From: Blastomussa wellsi
Lineage: Eukaryota > Cnidaria > Anthozoa > Scleractinia > Plerogyridae
Assembly (NCBI GenBank): GCA_947652115.1
Contig: OX393562.1
Span: 1,873,794 to 1,937,793 of the forward strand
Direction of reading: 5' to 3'
Length of the DNA stretch: 64,000 nt
A model generated the notes under the pieces. The model saw only the letters and a program-made list of their open reading frames with translations, did no database searches and was not told the DNA's origin. Of the stretch, positions 8,157 through 15,586 are shown one piece after another (the first letter of the stretch is position 1; the number at the start of each line of letters is the position of its first letter). Both the position numbers and the translations under genes were made by a program.

Positions 8157-9710
8157 TTAACTCTGCTTTTTGGCATAGCTCTCAACCAAAAAGGCCACAA
8201 CAGCCAAAATTAAAAGCCATGTGTGTTCTGCCAGAAAACCGAGGACCTTACCAGCAGTTGCGAAAAGAAAAGAAACAATCGAGCCGAGCAGTCCCGGAAG
8301 AATGGAGGCTGTTTTTTTCGCAATAGCTTTTAACCCGTTTCCCAAAGCTTTGGCCATTGATTTCAAAGCGTTGGTAATGGAGCCAATGACAACACCAATC
8401 GTGACACCTGCGGCAAGAAGGATTGAAGTCACTGTCACGCCGTACTTTTTGAAGATTTCTTTGACACGCTCACGAAGCGGCATGGCTCTTTCTTTTTCTT
8501 CAATTTGTGTTGCCAACCTGCCAATCTCCTCTTGTCTATCTGCAATTCTCTCCCTGGCAGCCTCTTTTTCAGAAGGTGAAGCGTTTTCATCATCGATAAT
8601 TGCTTTGTCTTCTTTATTTTTGTTTTCAAGTTCTGCTTTTCGCTCTTTTTTTTCGTTAAGATCTTCTGTGTTAATTTTTTCTTGAAGTTTCTCTTCAGTT
8701 TCTTTTAATTCGGCATTTTTTTGTGTGAGCTTCCGAATATCTTCTTGCAATTTTTTGCTATCTTTTGCTGCTTTTCTAGTTTGATCAAGTTTCTTTGCTA
8801 ATTCTTGATGGTCTTTTTCAAGGTCTTTTTTCTGTTGTTTCAGTTTTTCAATTTCTTCTATATTCAATGGCTCATTTGTATCTTCAAGATCATCTTTCTG
8901 TTGTTCAATTTGTCTAATTTTGTTTCTCTTTTCTTCCATTTGTTGTTTTAGTTTTTCAGATTCTTTTGCCATTGATTCTTTTTGTTTCAGTTCTTTTTGT
9001 TTTTCTTTCATCTGTTTTTCAAGTTCATCACTTTGTTTCTTCGTTTCTATTAAATTTTCATTATCAATTTCTAAAGCCTTTCGGCCAAGCACTTTTTTGA
9101 TGTATTCCGTTTTAAAGAAAGAACTTTGAAAATCTTCTCCATTTGAAAGAAATACCTTTATCAGACCAGCATTTTTACCAATAGCAACAATATCCATAAA
9201 TTTAATTCCTGGTTTTGTTTTTGCTTCTTCGGCAGTTGCAATCCTTAATCCCAATTTAGGTATGTTTGCTTCTGGATATCTTTCTTTGATTAATTCTTTT
9301 GCACGTTCGATTTCCACATTTTGTACAAAATTTATTAATTGTTTAGCTTCTTTATCTTTTCCCTCCTGAGTTAAAATTTCATAATTATTTTCAGCTTTAT
9401 CTGAGGAATATAAATCTGTATCATCGTTTCTTAAAGCTTTCAGTCTTCTTTCAATATATTCATCTGTTATTTTTATTCTTCTTTTTACACCAAAAGATGT
9501 TTCTTCAATATAAGATTTATCTGGCAGCCCGCTTTTCTCGTGAGACATTGTTTGCATCTCAATCTCTTGACCTTGAGGCAAAGGTGTGGATGAGGCGCCA
9601 GGGATAAGAGGAGTTTTTTCATCGGTGGTTTCCTCATCATCGTCATCATCGTTGTCAATATCATAGTCAAGAAAAGGGTCATCGTATCCAAACTCTCCAC
9701 CTTCAGCCAT
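8157..9710 (-). CDS. Coiled-coil protein with C-terminal membrane domain (517 aa)
   Basis: The N-terminus is very acidic (a run of D/E around residues 16-32). A globular part follows (about 70-215), then a long Glu/Lys/Gln-rich coiled coil (about 222-408). The C-terminal 107 residues hold an amphipathic and hydrophobic region with three likely membrane segments (about 427-447, 469-493, 497-511), ending SYAKKQS. Polintons commonly carry a coiled-coil gene, and I recognise this C-terminus from cnidarian elements. No enzyme motif is seen. It is transcribed opposite to its neighbours, divergent from the capsid gene across 60 bp. An inner-membrane or membrane-remodelling virion role is inference. 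Confidence 0.75.
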   Translation of the reverse strand: MAEGGEFGYDDPFLDYDIDNDDDDDEETTDEKTPLIPGASSTPLPQGQEIEMQTMSHEKSGLPDKSYIEETSFGVKRRIKITDEYIERRLKALRNDDTDLYSSDKAENNYEILTQEGKDKEAKQLINFVQNVEIERAKELIKERYPEANIPKLGLRIATAEEAKTKPGIKFMDIVAIGKNAGLIKVFLSNGEDFQSSFFKTEYIKKVLGRKALEIDNENLIETKKQSDELEKQMKEKQKELKQKESMAKESEKLKQQMEEKRNKIRQIEQQKDDLEDTNEPLNIEEIEKLKQQKKDLEKDHQELAKKLDQTRKAAKDSKKLQEDIRKLTQKNAELKETEEKLQEKINTEDLNEKKERKAELENKNKEDKAIIDDENASPSEKEAARERIADRQEEIGRLATQIEEKERAMPLRERVKEIFKKYGVTVTSILLAAGVTIGVVIGSITNALKSMAKALGNGLKAIAKKTASILPGLLGSIVSFLFATAGKVLGFLAEHTWLLILAVVAFLVESYAKKQS

Positions 9711-9770
9711 CGCGAAATTATATATTCAAATTATTTTTATTTAAATACAAATGTCCGGCGTTGTATAAAC
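9711..9770. promoter_or_regulatory. Divergent promoter between coiled-coil and capsid genes
   Basis: This 60-bp gap has AT-rich TATA-like strings facing both ways (TTATATATT, TTTAAATA, TTGTATAAAC). Its short length implies that expression of the two genes is linked. Confidence 0.5.
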
Positions 9771-11021
9771 ATGTCTGTGCAAGCAAACCTTCGTCCAACG
9801 AACCAAGAAAAAATTTTAGGCGGAATGAAAGCCGAGCGCACGGTCAAGCGCATCACTTTTAATCCCAGCGAAGCCAACCCCGGCGAGACGTTGTATGTTT
9901 ACGTGCCCAAGCTGAATGAGAACGAGGTCCTCGTGCCAGGCTCGATCTCACTTATCTTTAACATCGACCTGGCTGGAGGGCACGCCAACAACTTCCTTGT
10001 ACAAAACGTCTCCCGTGCTCTTGTCGACAGGCTGACTGTTAAGTACGCTGGAACCATACTGCAGGACACGGTGGGGTATGACATTTTCAAGATCTGGGAG
10101 GACCTTTTCCTCTCACAGGAGGAGCGGGACAACATGCTGCTCGAGGGTATTCAGTCCGAGGACCTCTGCAAGATCCGCTCAAATGCGGGGGATAAAAAAA
10201 CCTCGGGTGTGGGCGCGGAAAACGCACTTAACACGGTTTTCGGAACAAAATATCGAATCCAACTGGACCACCAGATCCTGACCGACCACGGCGTTTTCTA
10301 CCCCAAAGCTCTTTACCACGACCTCATGTTTGTGCTGACCCTTGCGCCGGCCTCGCAGGTTGTAAAAGGCTCTGACCCCGCTAAACTGAAATACAAGCTG
10401 ACAAACATCCAGCTCGAGTACGAAATGATGAGGAGCAAGACTCTGGCGGACGACGCGCGAAGTGTTTACTCCTCAGGAAAGGAATTCCTTTACGATCATG
10501 TTGAGCGGCCATTTGTGCACACCTTCTCAAAAGGCATTGACACAAGGATAAACCTCAGAGTAAACTCGCAGAGAAGGTCCCTGAAAGGTCTTCTTCTCCT
10601 TTTCGTTGAGCCTTATGAAGCCGGCAACAGGGATTCAGAAAAGTACTTCAACCCAGACCTGACAAAAGTTACCGTTACGGTGAACGGCAAGCCCAACATG
10701 ATTTACAACAACGGCATCGAAGGAAAGGATATCTGGGGTGAAGTTGACCGCTTCTTTGGAAAGGCAAAAAACAAAACACCGAACATGAATCTGAAAAAGT
10801 TTTACACCGAAAACAAGTTCGGGCTTCTGATAGATCTTCGCTCAATGGAAAGTCAAAAAATTCACGGAAGCGGCACGCGGCTTGTAAACACACAAGATGG
10901 AGTCCAGCTTGAACTCGAGCGGAATGCCAAAAACTCAGGCAACGTGAACTGCCACGTCTTTGTTATCAGTGACTCGCAGATGAACGTAATTGGGCAGCAA
11001 TTAGATTCTGTGCAGTACTAA
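9771..11021 (+). CDS. Candidate major capsid protein, double jelly-roll type (416 aa)
   Basis: The protein is beta-rich throughout without membrane segments. Features include VPGSISLIFNIDLAGG followed by NVSRALVDRLTVKYAG, LDHQILTDHGVFYPKALYHD in the middle, and VNSQRRSLKGLLLLFVEPYE at the start of the second half. Two similarly sized beta halves and 416 residues fit the double-jelly-roll hexon-like capsid proteins of Polintons, adintoviruses and virophages. It sits 4 bp before the packaging ATPase, a typical pairing. GC content is visibly higher than in neighbouring genes, which may reflect codon preference for high expression. The fold is inferred, not shown; the 542-aa protein is the main alternative for a shell component. 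Confidence 0.65.
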   Translation: MSVQANLRPTNQEKILGGMKAERTVKRITFNPSEANPGETLYVYVPKLNENEVLVPGSISLIFNIDLAGGHANNFLVQNVSRALVDRLTVKYAGTILQDTVGYDIFKIWEDLFLSQEERDNMLLEGIQSEDLCKIRSNAGDKKTSGVGAENALNTVFGTKYRIQLDHQILTDHGVFYPKALYHDLMFVLTLAPASQVVKGSDPAKLKYKLTNIQLEYEMMRSKTLADDARSVYSSGKEFLYDHVERPFVHTFSKGIDTRINLRVNSQRRSLKGLLLLFVEPYEAGNRDSEKYFNPDLTKVTVTVNGKPNMIYNNGIEGKDIWGEVDRFFGKAKNKTPNMNLKKFYTENKFGLLIDLRSMESQKIHGSGTRLVNTQDGVQLELERNAKNSGNVNCHVFVISDSQMNVIGQQLDSVQY

Positions 11022-11025
11022 TAAA

Positions 11026-11634
11026 ATGGACCCAGGCAACATACCGTTTAACGCTCTCATAATTGGACCGACAAATTCGGGAAAATCAAAGTTTGTGGTT
11101 GATAAGCTCCGCGGCCCTTTCCGTGGCAAGTTCGACTTCATAGTGCTCATCTGCCCGACATTTGCGTACAACAAGACTTTTCATCGCTTCGCCGAGGAGG
11201 ACCCGCGTTTTTTTGTTATCATTTGCGAACAGGAATGGGTTGAGGGCTGGTTGAAGCTTGTTTCCGGGCTTTTCGAGGGCACCAACACGCTCATTATCCT
11301 TGATGACTGCGCAGCCTCGAAAGATGTAAAAAAGCGAACAGGCGAGCTGGTCAAACTTGCGTTCAGCGCTCGCCACACAGGGCTAAGCGTGTGGGTGGTC
11401 ACCCAAAAGATGACCAGCATAACGCCTTCTTTCCGCGAAAACATTGGGGCAGTTGTGCTTTTTTACACTCCCGCAGGGAAGACTTTGAAAGCGATTTTTG
11501 AAGATTACGCCGGCGAACTTTCTCAAGATGAGTACAAAGATTACATTTCATGGCTGAAAAAAAATAAGTTTTCCTACCTTGTGTTCTTACTTCGGCACCC
11601 TTACGGAATAAAAAAATATCAATTAAAAAAATAG
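11026..11634 (+). CDS. DNA packaging ATPase, A32/FtsK-HerA type (202 aa)
   Basis: Walker A is GPTNSGKS (residues 14-21). Walker B is LIILDDC (89-95), with DD in place of the more usual DE. A sensor-like stretch SARHTGLSVWVVTQ follows at about 117-130. These match the A32-like ATPases that pump DNA into capsids of Polintons, virophages and large DNA viruses. Length is normal for the Polinton family. The start ATG follows the capsid stop by four bases (TAATAAAATGG), so the two are probably co-expressed. No break is seen. Confidence 0.9.
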   Translation: MDPGNIPFNALIIGPTNSGKSKFVVDKLRGPFRGKFDFIVLICPTFAYNKTFHRFAEEDPRFFVIICEQEWVEGWLKLVSGLFEGTNTLIILDDCAASKDVKKRTGELVKLAFSARHTGLSVWVVTQKMTSITPSFRENIGAVVLFYTPAGKTLKAIFEDYAGELSQDEYKDYISWLKKNKFSYLVFLLRHPYGIKKYQLKK

Positions 11635-11647
11635 CAATAAATATAAA

Positions 11648-12250
11648 ATGGCAAATCCATCCGAATTAACCCCAGAAATTGAAGAAACTATAGATAACAT
11701 TATGAACTTGCTTGAAGTTGAGCCAACGAGCGCGCCCGGCAATGCCTTTCCAGTTTCAACGCAGCCTGATATTCCTGCACTTCGTGAGCAGCTTGCCGTG
11801 CTGGTGTCAACAGGGAAAGCCAAAGAAGCAATCGGGGTGCAGTTAACACACGAGAATGTGAAGCGCCTCAGTGACAAAGAGGTCGAGAAATACACAAAAC
11901 GGTACGAGACATACGTGGGCTCAAAGACAACCGACAGCTTGATCGACAGCTTCGTTTTTCTTGTAACCAAAGCCGTCGGAATGGCAGTCAACCTCGACGA
12001 CATCCATGCTTATCAAAAAGAACTTAAAAACGACTACATCATCAACAAAGAGCTGTCTAACCTGGCAGGCAGCATGTCCCTGAGGTGCGGTCGTTTTCTC
12101 GCTGTGGCAAACGCAGCTCTGATCACAACAAAACACATTAATTTTGAAAAAAATCACGAAGCAAAATCGGCAAAACACATTAATTTTGAAAAAAATCACG
12201 AAGCAAAATCGGAAGAAATTATTGAGCAAAGCCCACCAACCGCTGAATAA
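11648..12250 (+). CDS. Conserved Polinton protein, unknown function (200 aa)
   Basis: The protein is mostly helical and soluble, with ENVKRLSDKEVEKYTKRYE in the middle and a conserved-looking TTDSLIDSF. I associate it with cnidarian Polintons but know no function. Near the C-terminus a 14-residue unit, KHINFEKNHEAKS plus a linker residue, occurs twice in tandem because of an exact 42-nt duplication at about 12,129-12,212. The upstream gap after the ATPase is 13 bp (CAATAAATATAAA). The repeat keeps the frame open. Confidence 0.7.
   Translation: MANPSELTPEIEETIDNIMNLLEVEPTSAPGNAFPVSTQPDIPALREQLAVLVSTGKAKEAIGVQLTHENVKRLSDKEVEKYTKRYETYVGSKTTDSLIDSFVFLVTKAVGMAVNLDDIHAYQKELKNDYIINKELSNLAGSMSLRCGRFLAVANAALITTKHINFEKNHEAKSAKHINFEKNHEAKSEEIIEQSPPTAE
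12129..12212 (+). repeat. In-frame 42-nt tandem duplication
   Basis: Two adjacent copies of a 42-nt unit (starting AAAACACATTAATTTTG) look identical. They duplicate 14 codons near the end of the 200-aa gene. The identity suggests a very recent slippage event. Confidence 0.9.
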
Positions 12251-12318
12251 TTACTCAGAAAGCCAGCAATTCCTGACAAATTTTTTTTAATTAAATATAA
12301 ATTTGTTTCAAAGTAACA

Positions 12319-12825
12319 ATGGCTGAAGAACAGACGAAACCGACCGCTCAAGAAATCTCTGAACCGCAGCAACCAATGGAAAGCCAAGTAACTTCACAAA
12401 CTCCGGCAACAAAGCCTGCCAAAAATCCCAAGCGAGTGGCTGCTGGGAAAATGGTTGCCGAAAGAACACGGCTGGCCCGCGAATCGCAGAAAAAAACCGC
12501 AGCTGAGGCGGCTATCATTGTTGCAAACAACAAGCAGGAAAAAAAAGAAACCGCTCCCCTTGATCCTGCTCCTGAGCCGGAAACCGAACCAAAGCCTGCT
12601 GCAGCCGATTTAGAGGGTTTCACCACAAACCAATGGCTAACTATCGCTGGAATTGGCGTAACCATTGTTACAACTTATGTCAAGCGTGATGATATAAAAG
12701 CTTTTTTCGCAAAAAAACATGATAATCCACCGGAGCCGCAGCCAAAAGAACCAGCTACTCTGCCGCAGCCACCGCAGCCACCGCAGCAACCGCAGCCAAG
12801 AAAAGGAATTCGCAAAATGGATTGA
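12319..12825 (+). CDS. Single-pass membrane protein with proline-rich tail (168 aa)
   Basis: The N-terminal about 100 residues are polar, with lysine and alanine-rich helices and a Pro/Glu stretch. One membrane segment (WLTIAGIGVTIVTTYV, about 106-121) follows, then a basic helix and a tail of PQPP repeats ending GIRKMD. I associate the layout with cnidarian Polintons. The function is unknown; a virion membrane or tegument-like linker is possible. TATA-like AATATAAATT lies 20-30 bp before the ATG. Confidence 0.65.
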   Translation: MAEEQTKPTAQEISEPQQPMESQVTSQTPATKPAKNPKRVAAGKMVAERTRLARESQKKTAAEAAIIVANNKQEKKETAPLDPAPEPETEPKPAAADLEGFTTNQWLTIAGIGVTIVTTYVKRDDIKAFFAKKHDNPPEPQPKEPATLPQPPQPPQQPQPRKGIRKMD

Positions 12826-12871
12826 TTGCATTGGTGCCGCCCCAATTTAATATTTACACAATATACAAAAC

Positions 12872-13120
12872 ATGAAAATTGACGGTGCCCAAGCTGTTGC
12901 ATCAGGCGTTGGTATTTTTGCAATCACCTTTGTGTGGTTCAAACTTGCCTTCGCCTTTGCTGATACAATCATGCTTCTCTGGGATGCACCATTCATTGAA
13001 GAAGATGAAGATGAGGAATTTCCTGTGTTGCCAATTTACCCTGACGAGAAACCGCCAAGCTATGCAGATTCACAAGCTGATGAAGATGAGAAGCCGCCAA
13101 GCAATGTGGAGTCTGAATAA
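12872..13120 (+). CDS. Small membrane protein with PPxY motif (82 aa)
   Basis: Residues 8-37 form one or two hydrophobic segments and are followed by an acidic tail (EEDEDEEF). The tail contains PPSY at 61-64 within DEKPPSYADSQ and a second, imperfect copy DEKPPSNVE without the tyrosine. PPxY binds WW domains of Nedd4-type ubiquitin ligases and serves as a budding late domain in several virus groups; its function here is inferred. The layout is short and tightly spaced between other small membrane-protein genes. Confidence 0.65.
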   Translation: MKIDGAQAVASGVGIFAITFVWFKLAFAFADTIMLLWDAPFIEEDEDEEFPVLPIYPDEKPPSYADSQADEDEKPPSNVESE

Positions 13121-13158
13121 TTTTCTTTTGAACTTTTATTTTTTTCTTTCATAAAAAC

Positions 13159-13380
13159 ATGCCTGAAAACAATCTTGTAAAAAACGCCATGGAGGCCGCT
13201 ACTCTCGTTGGCCTCTCTGCTGGCATTGGGTGGGCTGTCAAAAAAGTGTTCAAGAGAAGTTTTACAGATGACCCTTCAGATTCTATCGAAAACTTCGCAA
13301 TGTTCACTGGTGTGATGACGGGCAGCATCTTTCTCAAGAAGTACCTGGAGGACCAGAAAATCCTCCCGACCAACGTTTGA
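13159..13380 (+). CDS. Small Polinton membrane protein (73 aa)
   Basis: Two hydrophobic stretches (about 13-29, TLVGLSAGIGWAV, and 46-60, FTGVMTGSIFLKK) flank a short acidic linker. It ends DQKILPTNV. I associate this family with animal Polintons; the function is unknown, and a minor virion membrane protein or holin-like role is speculative. The next gene begins 44 bp after its stop. Confidence 0.65.
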   Translation: MPENNLVKNAMEAATLVGLSAGIGWAVKKVFKRSFTDDPSDSIENFAMFTGVMTGSIFLKKYLEDQKILPTNV

Positions 13381-13424
13381 ACACCCAAAAAAATCATTTG
13401 AAAAAATGGCGGCAATTTATAATC

Positions 13425-13850
13425 ATGGCAAGTATCGCAATTATGGTTGGCGGTGCTGTGATGAACGCAGCGGCTTTCATCGGCGGCAATTATCTGGCGA
13501 AGGCTTTTGGAGGCAGTGACAAGGCCGCTCTTGAAGAAAAAGAGCGCCACGACCGGGCTCTCGAGGCGTATCAAGCTGCGTACGCCAAATATTCGCGCGA
13601 CCGCACCAAACTTCTCGACTGGATTGCAACAAACGAGCAAATAAAAGCGGAAGCCAAGCAGAACTTCACCAACACTGACTACGCTTTCAAACTTTACAAC
13701 CAGGCGCATCCTGAAGAGCAAATGGCTCCTCCCAAAGAGCCCAAATTTTCTGATTTTTATCAACCAAGCCAGCAGCAAAAAAATGGTGAACTCATGTTCG
13801 TCGGGGCCGGGGCTCTCGCTTTGGGCTACGCTGCTTTTCGGTTCTTTTAA
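13425..13850 (+). CDS. Conserved Polinton protein with hydrophobic ends (141 aa)
   Basis: The first in-frame ATG is 13,425 (A at -3, G at +4); the longer frame starts with TTG at 13,377 and is unlikely. The N-terminus is a membrane segment (MASIAIMVGGAVMNAAAF), the middle is helical and charged (EEKERHDRALEAYQAAYAKY, then RDRTKLLDWI), and the C-terminus is hydrophobic again (ELMFVGAGALALGYAAFRFF). I associate this family with cnidarian Polintons. Function unknown; the layout suits a membrane-anchored virion protein. Confidence 0.65.
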   Translation: MASIAIMVGGAVMNAAAFIGGNYLAKAFGGSDKAALEEKERHDRALEAYQAAYAKYSRDRTKLLDWIATNEQIKAEAKQNFTNTDYAFKLYNQAHPEEQMAPPKEPKFSDFYQPSQQQKNGELMFVGAGALALGYAAFRFF

Positions 13851-13871
13851 ACTTTTTTTTACCTCTTTTAT
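13846..13871 (+). promoter_or_regulatory. Conserved 26-nt leader before the zinc-ribbon gene
   Basis: TTTAAAC, then an 8-T run, ACCTC and TTTAT lead directly into ATGG. The same arrangement, at the same 26-nt distance, precedes the integrase ATG at 14,044. It overlaps the stop codon of the upstream gene. It is likely a shared promoter or initiator. Confidence 0.6.
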
Positions 13872-14015
13872 ATGGATTTCTACTGTGTGAATGAGAAGAA
13901 GATCACCCCCAACGTTCGTGGGAGTGAAAGACTCGGAAAAACCAAAAATGGGCAAACCTTTCTGAAAGTCAAATGCGCCTCTTGCGGGAAAACCAAAACA
14001 AGATTCATCTGCTAA
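13872..14015 (+). CDS. Small zinc-ribbon-like protein (47 aa)
   Basis: ATG at 13,872 opens a 47-codon frame: MDFYCVNEKK, a middle stretch including LGKTKNGQTF, then KCASCGKTKTRFIC. The second half has a clear CxxC knuckle (C35, C38). The layout resembles short zinc-ribbon proteins of the DUF5679 type seen in large DNA viruses and Polintons, where the N-terminus normally reads CxxC. Here the second cysteine of the first knuckle is glutamate (C5-V-N-E8), with a spare C47 at the very end. Function unknown; DNA or RNA binding is possible. Confidence 0.65.
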   Translation: MDFYCVNEKKITPNVRGSERLGKTKNGQTFLKVKCASCGKTKTRFIC

Positions 14016-14017
14016 CA

Positions 14018-14043
14018 TTTAAACTTTTTTTCACCTCGTTTAT
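14018..14043 (+). promoter_or_regulatory. Conserved 26-nt leader before the integrase
   Basis: TTTAAAC, a 7-T run, CACCTC and GTTTAT run directly into ATGG. It aligns base for base, with two or three differences, to 13,846-13,871. Confidence 0.6.
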
Positions 14044-15042
14044 ATGGACACCAAACTCGCGAAGATTTACTACAGCCCTGGCGGTTATTGGAAAGGCATT
14101 GCCGCCATCAAAAAACTGGCCGCGGCTGCAAACGTCCCGGAAGACACCGCAAAAAAGTGGTTGATCACGCAAGCCCTCTGGCAGATATTCCTTCCGGCGC
14201 CGAAGCACATTCCTCGCCCGAAATTCGACGTGACCTTACCCAACAAGGTCCACCAGGCTGACCTTCTTTTTTTGCCTCACGATAAACTGCCTCGCGGTCG
14301 CAAAGTCTGGAAATACGCGCTGAACGTTGTAGACGTGGCCAGCCGTTTCAAAGAGTCCGAACCCTTGACCTCGAAAAATTCTGATGAGGTTGCCCAGGCT
14401 TTTCAGAAAATTTACAAGCGCGGCCCTTTGAAATGGCCTGAAATGTTGCAAGTTGACCCTGGGCGCGAATTCATGGGCGCTGTGACGAAAGTCATGGAAA
14501 ATCACAAAACTTTCATCCGGCGCGGGCGCGTCAACATTCACCGCGATCAGGCCATTGTTGAACGTTTCAACCGCACCCTTGCCGAACGCCTGTTCGGTCA
14601 CCAGTATGCCGTGGAAATGCGGATGCCTGAGGGCCAGCGGTCCAGGGCATGGGTGAAAAGACTTCCTGAAGTTGTTTCGGCTTTGAACAACGAGGTGACC
14701 AGCCTCATCGGAAAGAAACCCGCTGTTGCAATCAAAGAGAAATCTGTTTTTTCGAAACCTTCGACTGCTTATCACAGACCTGTTGGGAAGGATGAAAAAA
14801 TCCTGCCATATCTTGTTCAGGTTCGCCATCTTTACGAACCTGGTGAGCTTGAAGGGGGGAAAAAAAGAGCCACGGATCCGGTTTGGTCTTTGAAAGTTTT
14901 CACCATTGAAAAGGTTTTACAAAAACCGGATCAGCCCTTTCTGTACTATTTGCATGATGGACCCAAGCGCGGCTTTGTGCGTGAAGAGCTGCTGGTTATT
15001 CCTCCAAACACCGTTCTCCCGCCAGCCAGCGTGGACAGTTGA
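14044..15042 (+). CDS. Polinton integrase, rve/DDE type (332 aa)
   Basis: This retrovirus-like integrase would join the element ends to target DNA. The catalytic triad is visible: D73 (HQADLLFL), D138 (QVDPGREF) and E173 (AIVERFNRTL), with 34 residues between the last two, close to the usual 35. The C-terminal part (about 275-325, VWSLKVFTIEKVL then GFVREELLVIPP) is the SH3/chromo-like domain common in Polinton integrases. I see no clear HHCC zinc motif at the N-terminus, which instead starts YYSPGGYWKGIAAIKKLA. Length is normal. ATG 14,044 follows a conserved leader. Another small membrane gene begins 4 bp after the stop. Confidence 0.92.
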   Translation: MDTKLAKIYYSPGGYWKGIAAIKKLAAAANVPEDTAKKWLITQALWQIFLPAPKHIPRPKFDVTLPNKVHQADLLFLPHDKLPRGRKVWKYALNVVDVASRFKESEPLTSKNSDEVAQAFQKIYKRGPLKWPEMLQVDPGREFMGAVTKVMENHKTFIRRGRVNIHRDQAIVERFNRTLAERLFGHQYAVEMRMPEGQRSRAWVKRLPEVVSALNNEVTSLIGKKPAVAIKEKSVFSKPSTAYHRPVGKDEKILPYLVQVRHLYEPGELEGGKKRATDPVWSLKVFTIEKVLQKPDQPFLYYLHDGPKRGFVREELLVIPPNTVLPPASVDS

Positions 15043-15046
15043 ACAA

Positions 15047-15358
15047 ATGAAATCCAGATTAAATTTTTTCTCCAGAATGAAAATCAACGCTGCTTTGATC
15101 AATACCGTCTGTTTTTTCTCTTTGGTTTTTCTCGGTTCAGCCATTTATGGTCCGAAAGTTCTTGATTCTGTACCCTTTTTTATCAATTTTGTTGATGGCC
15201 AGCTTGAAAACATCTTTTGGAATTTGCTCAAAATTGCAGTGGCGTTTAATGTGATGCTTGTTATTGCAAAAATGTCAACAGGAACGCGGATTGAAATCCG
15301 CTCACCATTTGGTTTGGGGGAAAAAACTGGCTTGAACAACCAAAACTGGCCAAGTTGA
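15047..15358 (+). CDS. Two-pass small membrane protein (103 aa)
   Basis: ATG 15,047 lies 4 nt after the integrase stop; a longer overlapping frame from 14,906 exists but would run inside the integrase gene. Two membrane segments are seen (about 14-34, ALINTVCFFSLVFLGSAIYG, and 56-76, IFWNLLKIAVAFNVMLVIA), with a short polar C-tail. I do not recognise the family. Position suggests co-expression with the integrase and the following small gene. Confidence 0.55.
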   Translation: MKSRLNFFSRMKINAALINTVCFFSLVFLGSAIYGPKVLDSVPFFINFVDGQLENIFWNLLKIAVAFNVMLVIAKMSTGTRIEIRSPFGLGEKTGLNNQNWPS

Positions 15359-15379
15359 ACAAACAAATGAAATTTCAAA

Positions 15380-15586
15380 ATGGGCCGTGGACGCAACGGT
15401 GTTATTGTTCAAACCTCAAGCAAAGGAAAAAAACGCACCATCAAAGAGCTTTCCAATAATGCATGCTCTGTTGTTTTTAAAAAACCCTGCCCATCCTGTG
15501 AAAAGGAAGTCATTTTTCTTGATCAAGCCATTGTGAATTATTTACAAAGTTTGGACCCTCGTGAGGTGGCTCAAACATTAAAGTGA
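15380..15586 (+). CDS. Small basic protein with CxxC (68 aa)
   Basis: A basic N-terminus (MGRGRNGVIVQTSSKGKKR) is followed by one zinc-knuckle-like CPSC (37-40) with a further Cys at 29. The C-terminal helix ends DPREVAQTLK. It could bind nucleic acid. I do not recognise the family. The stop (15,584-15,586) lies inside the 3' end of the polymerase gene on the other strand, a 16-bp tail-to-tail overlap. Confidence 0.55.
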   Translation: MGRGRNGVIVQTSSKGKKRTIKELSNNACSVVFKKPCPSCEKEVIFLDQAIVNYLQSLDPREVAQTLK

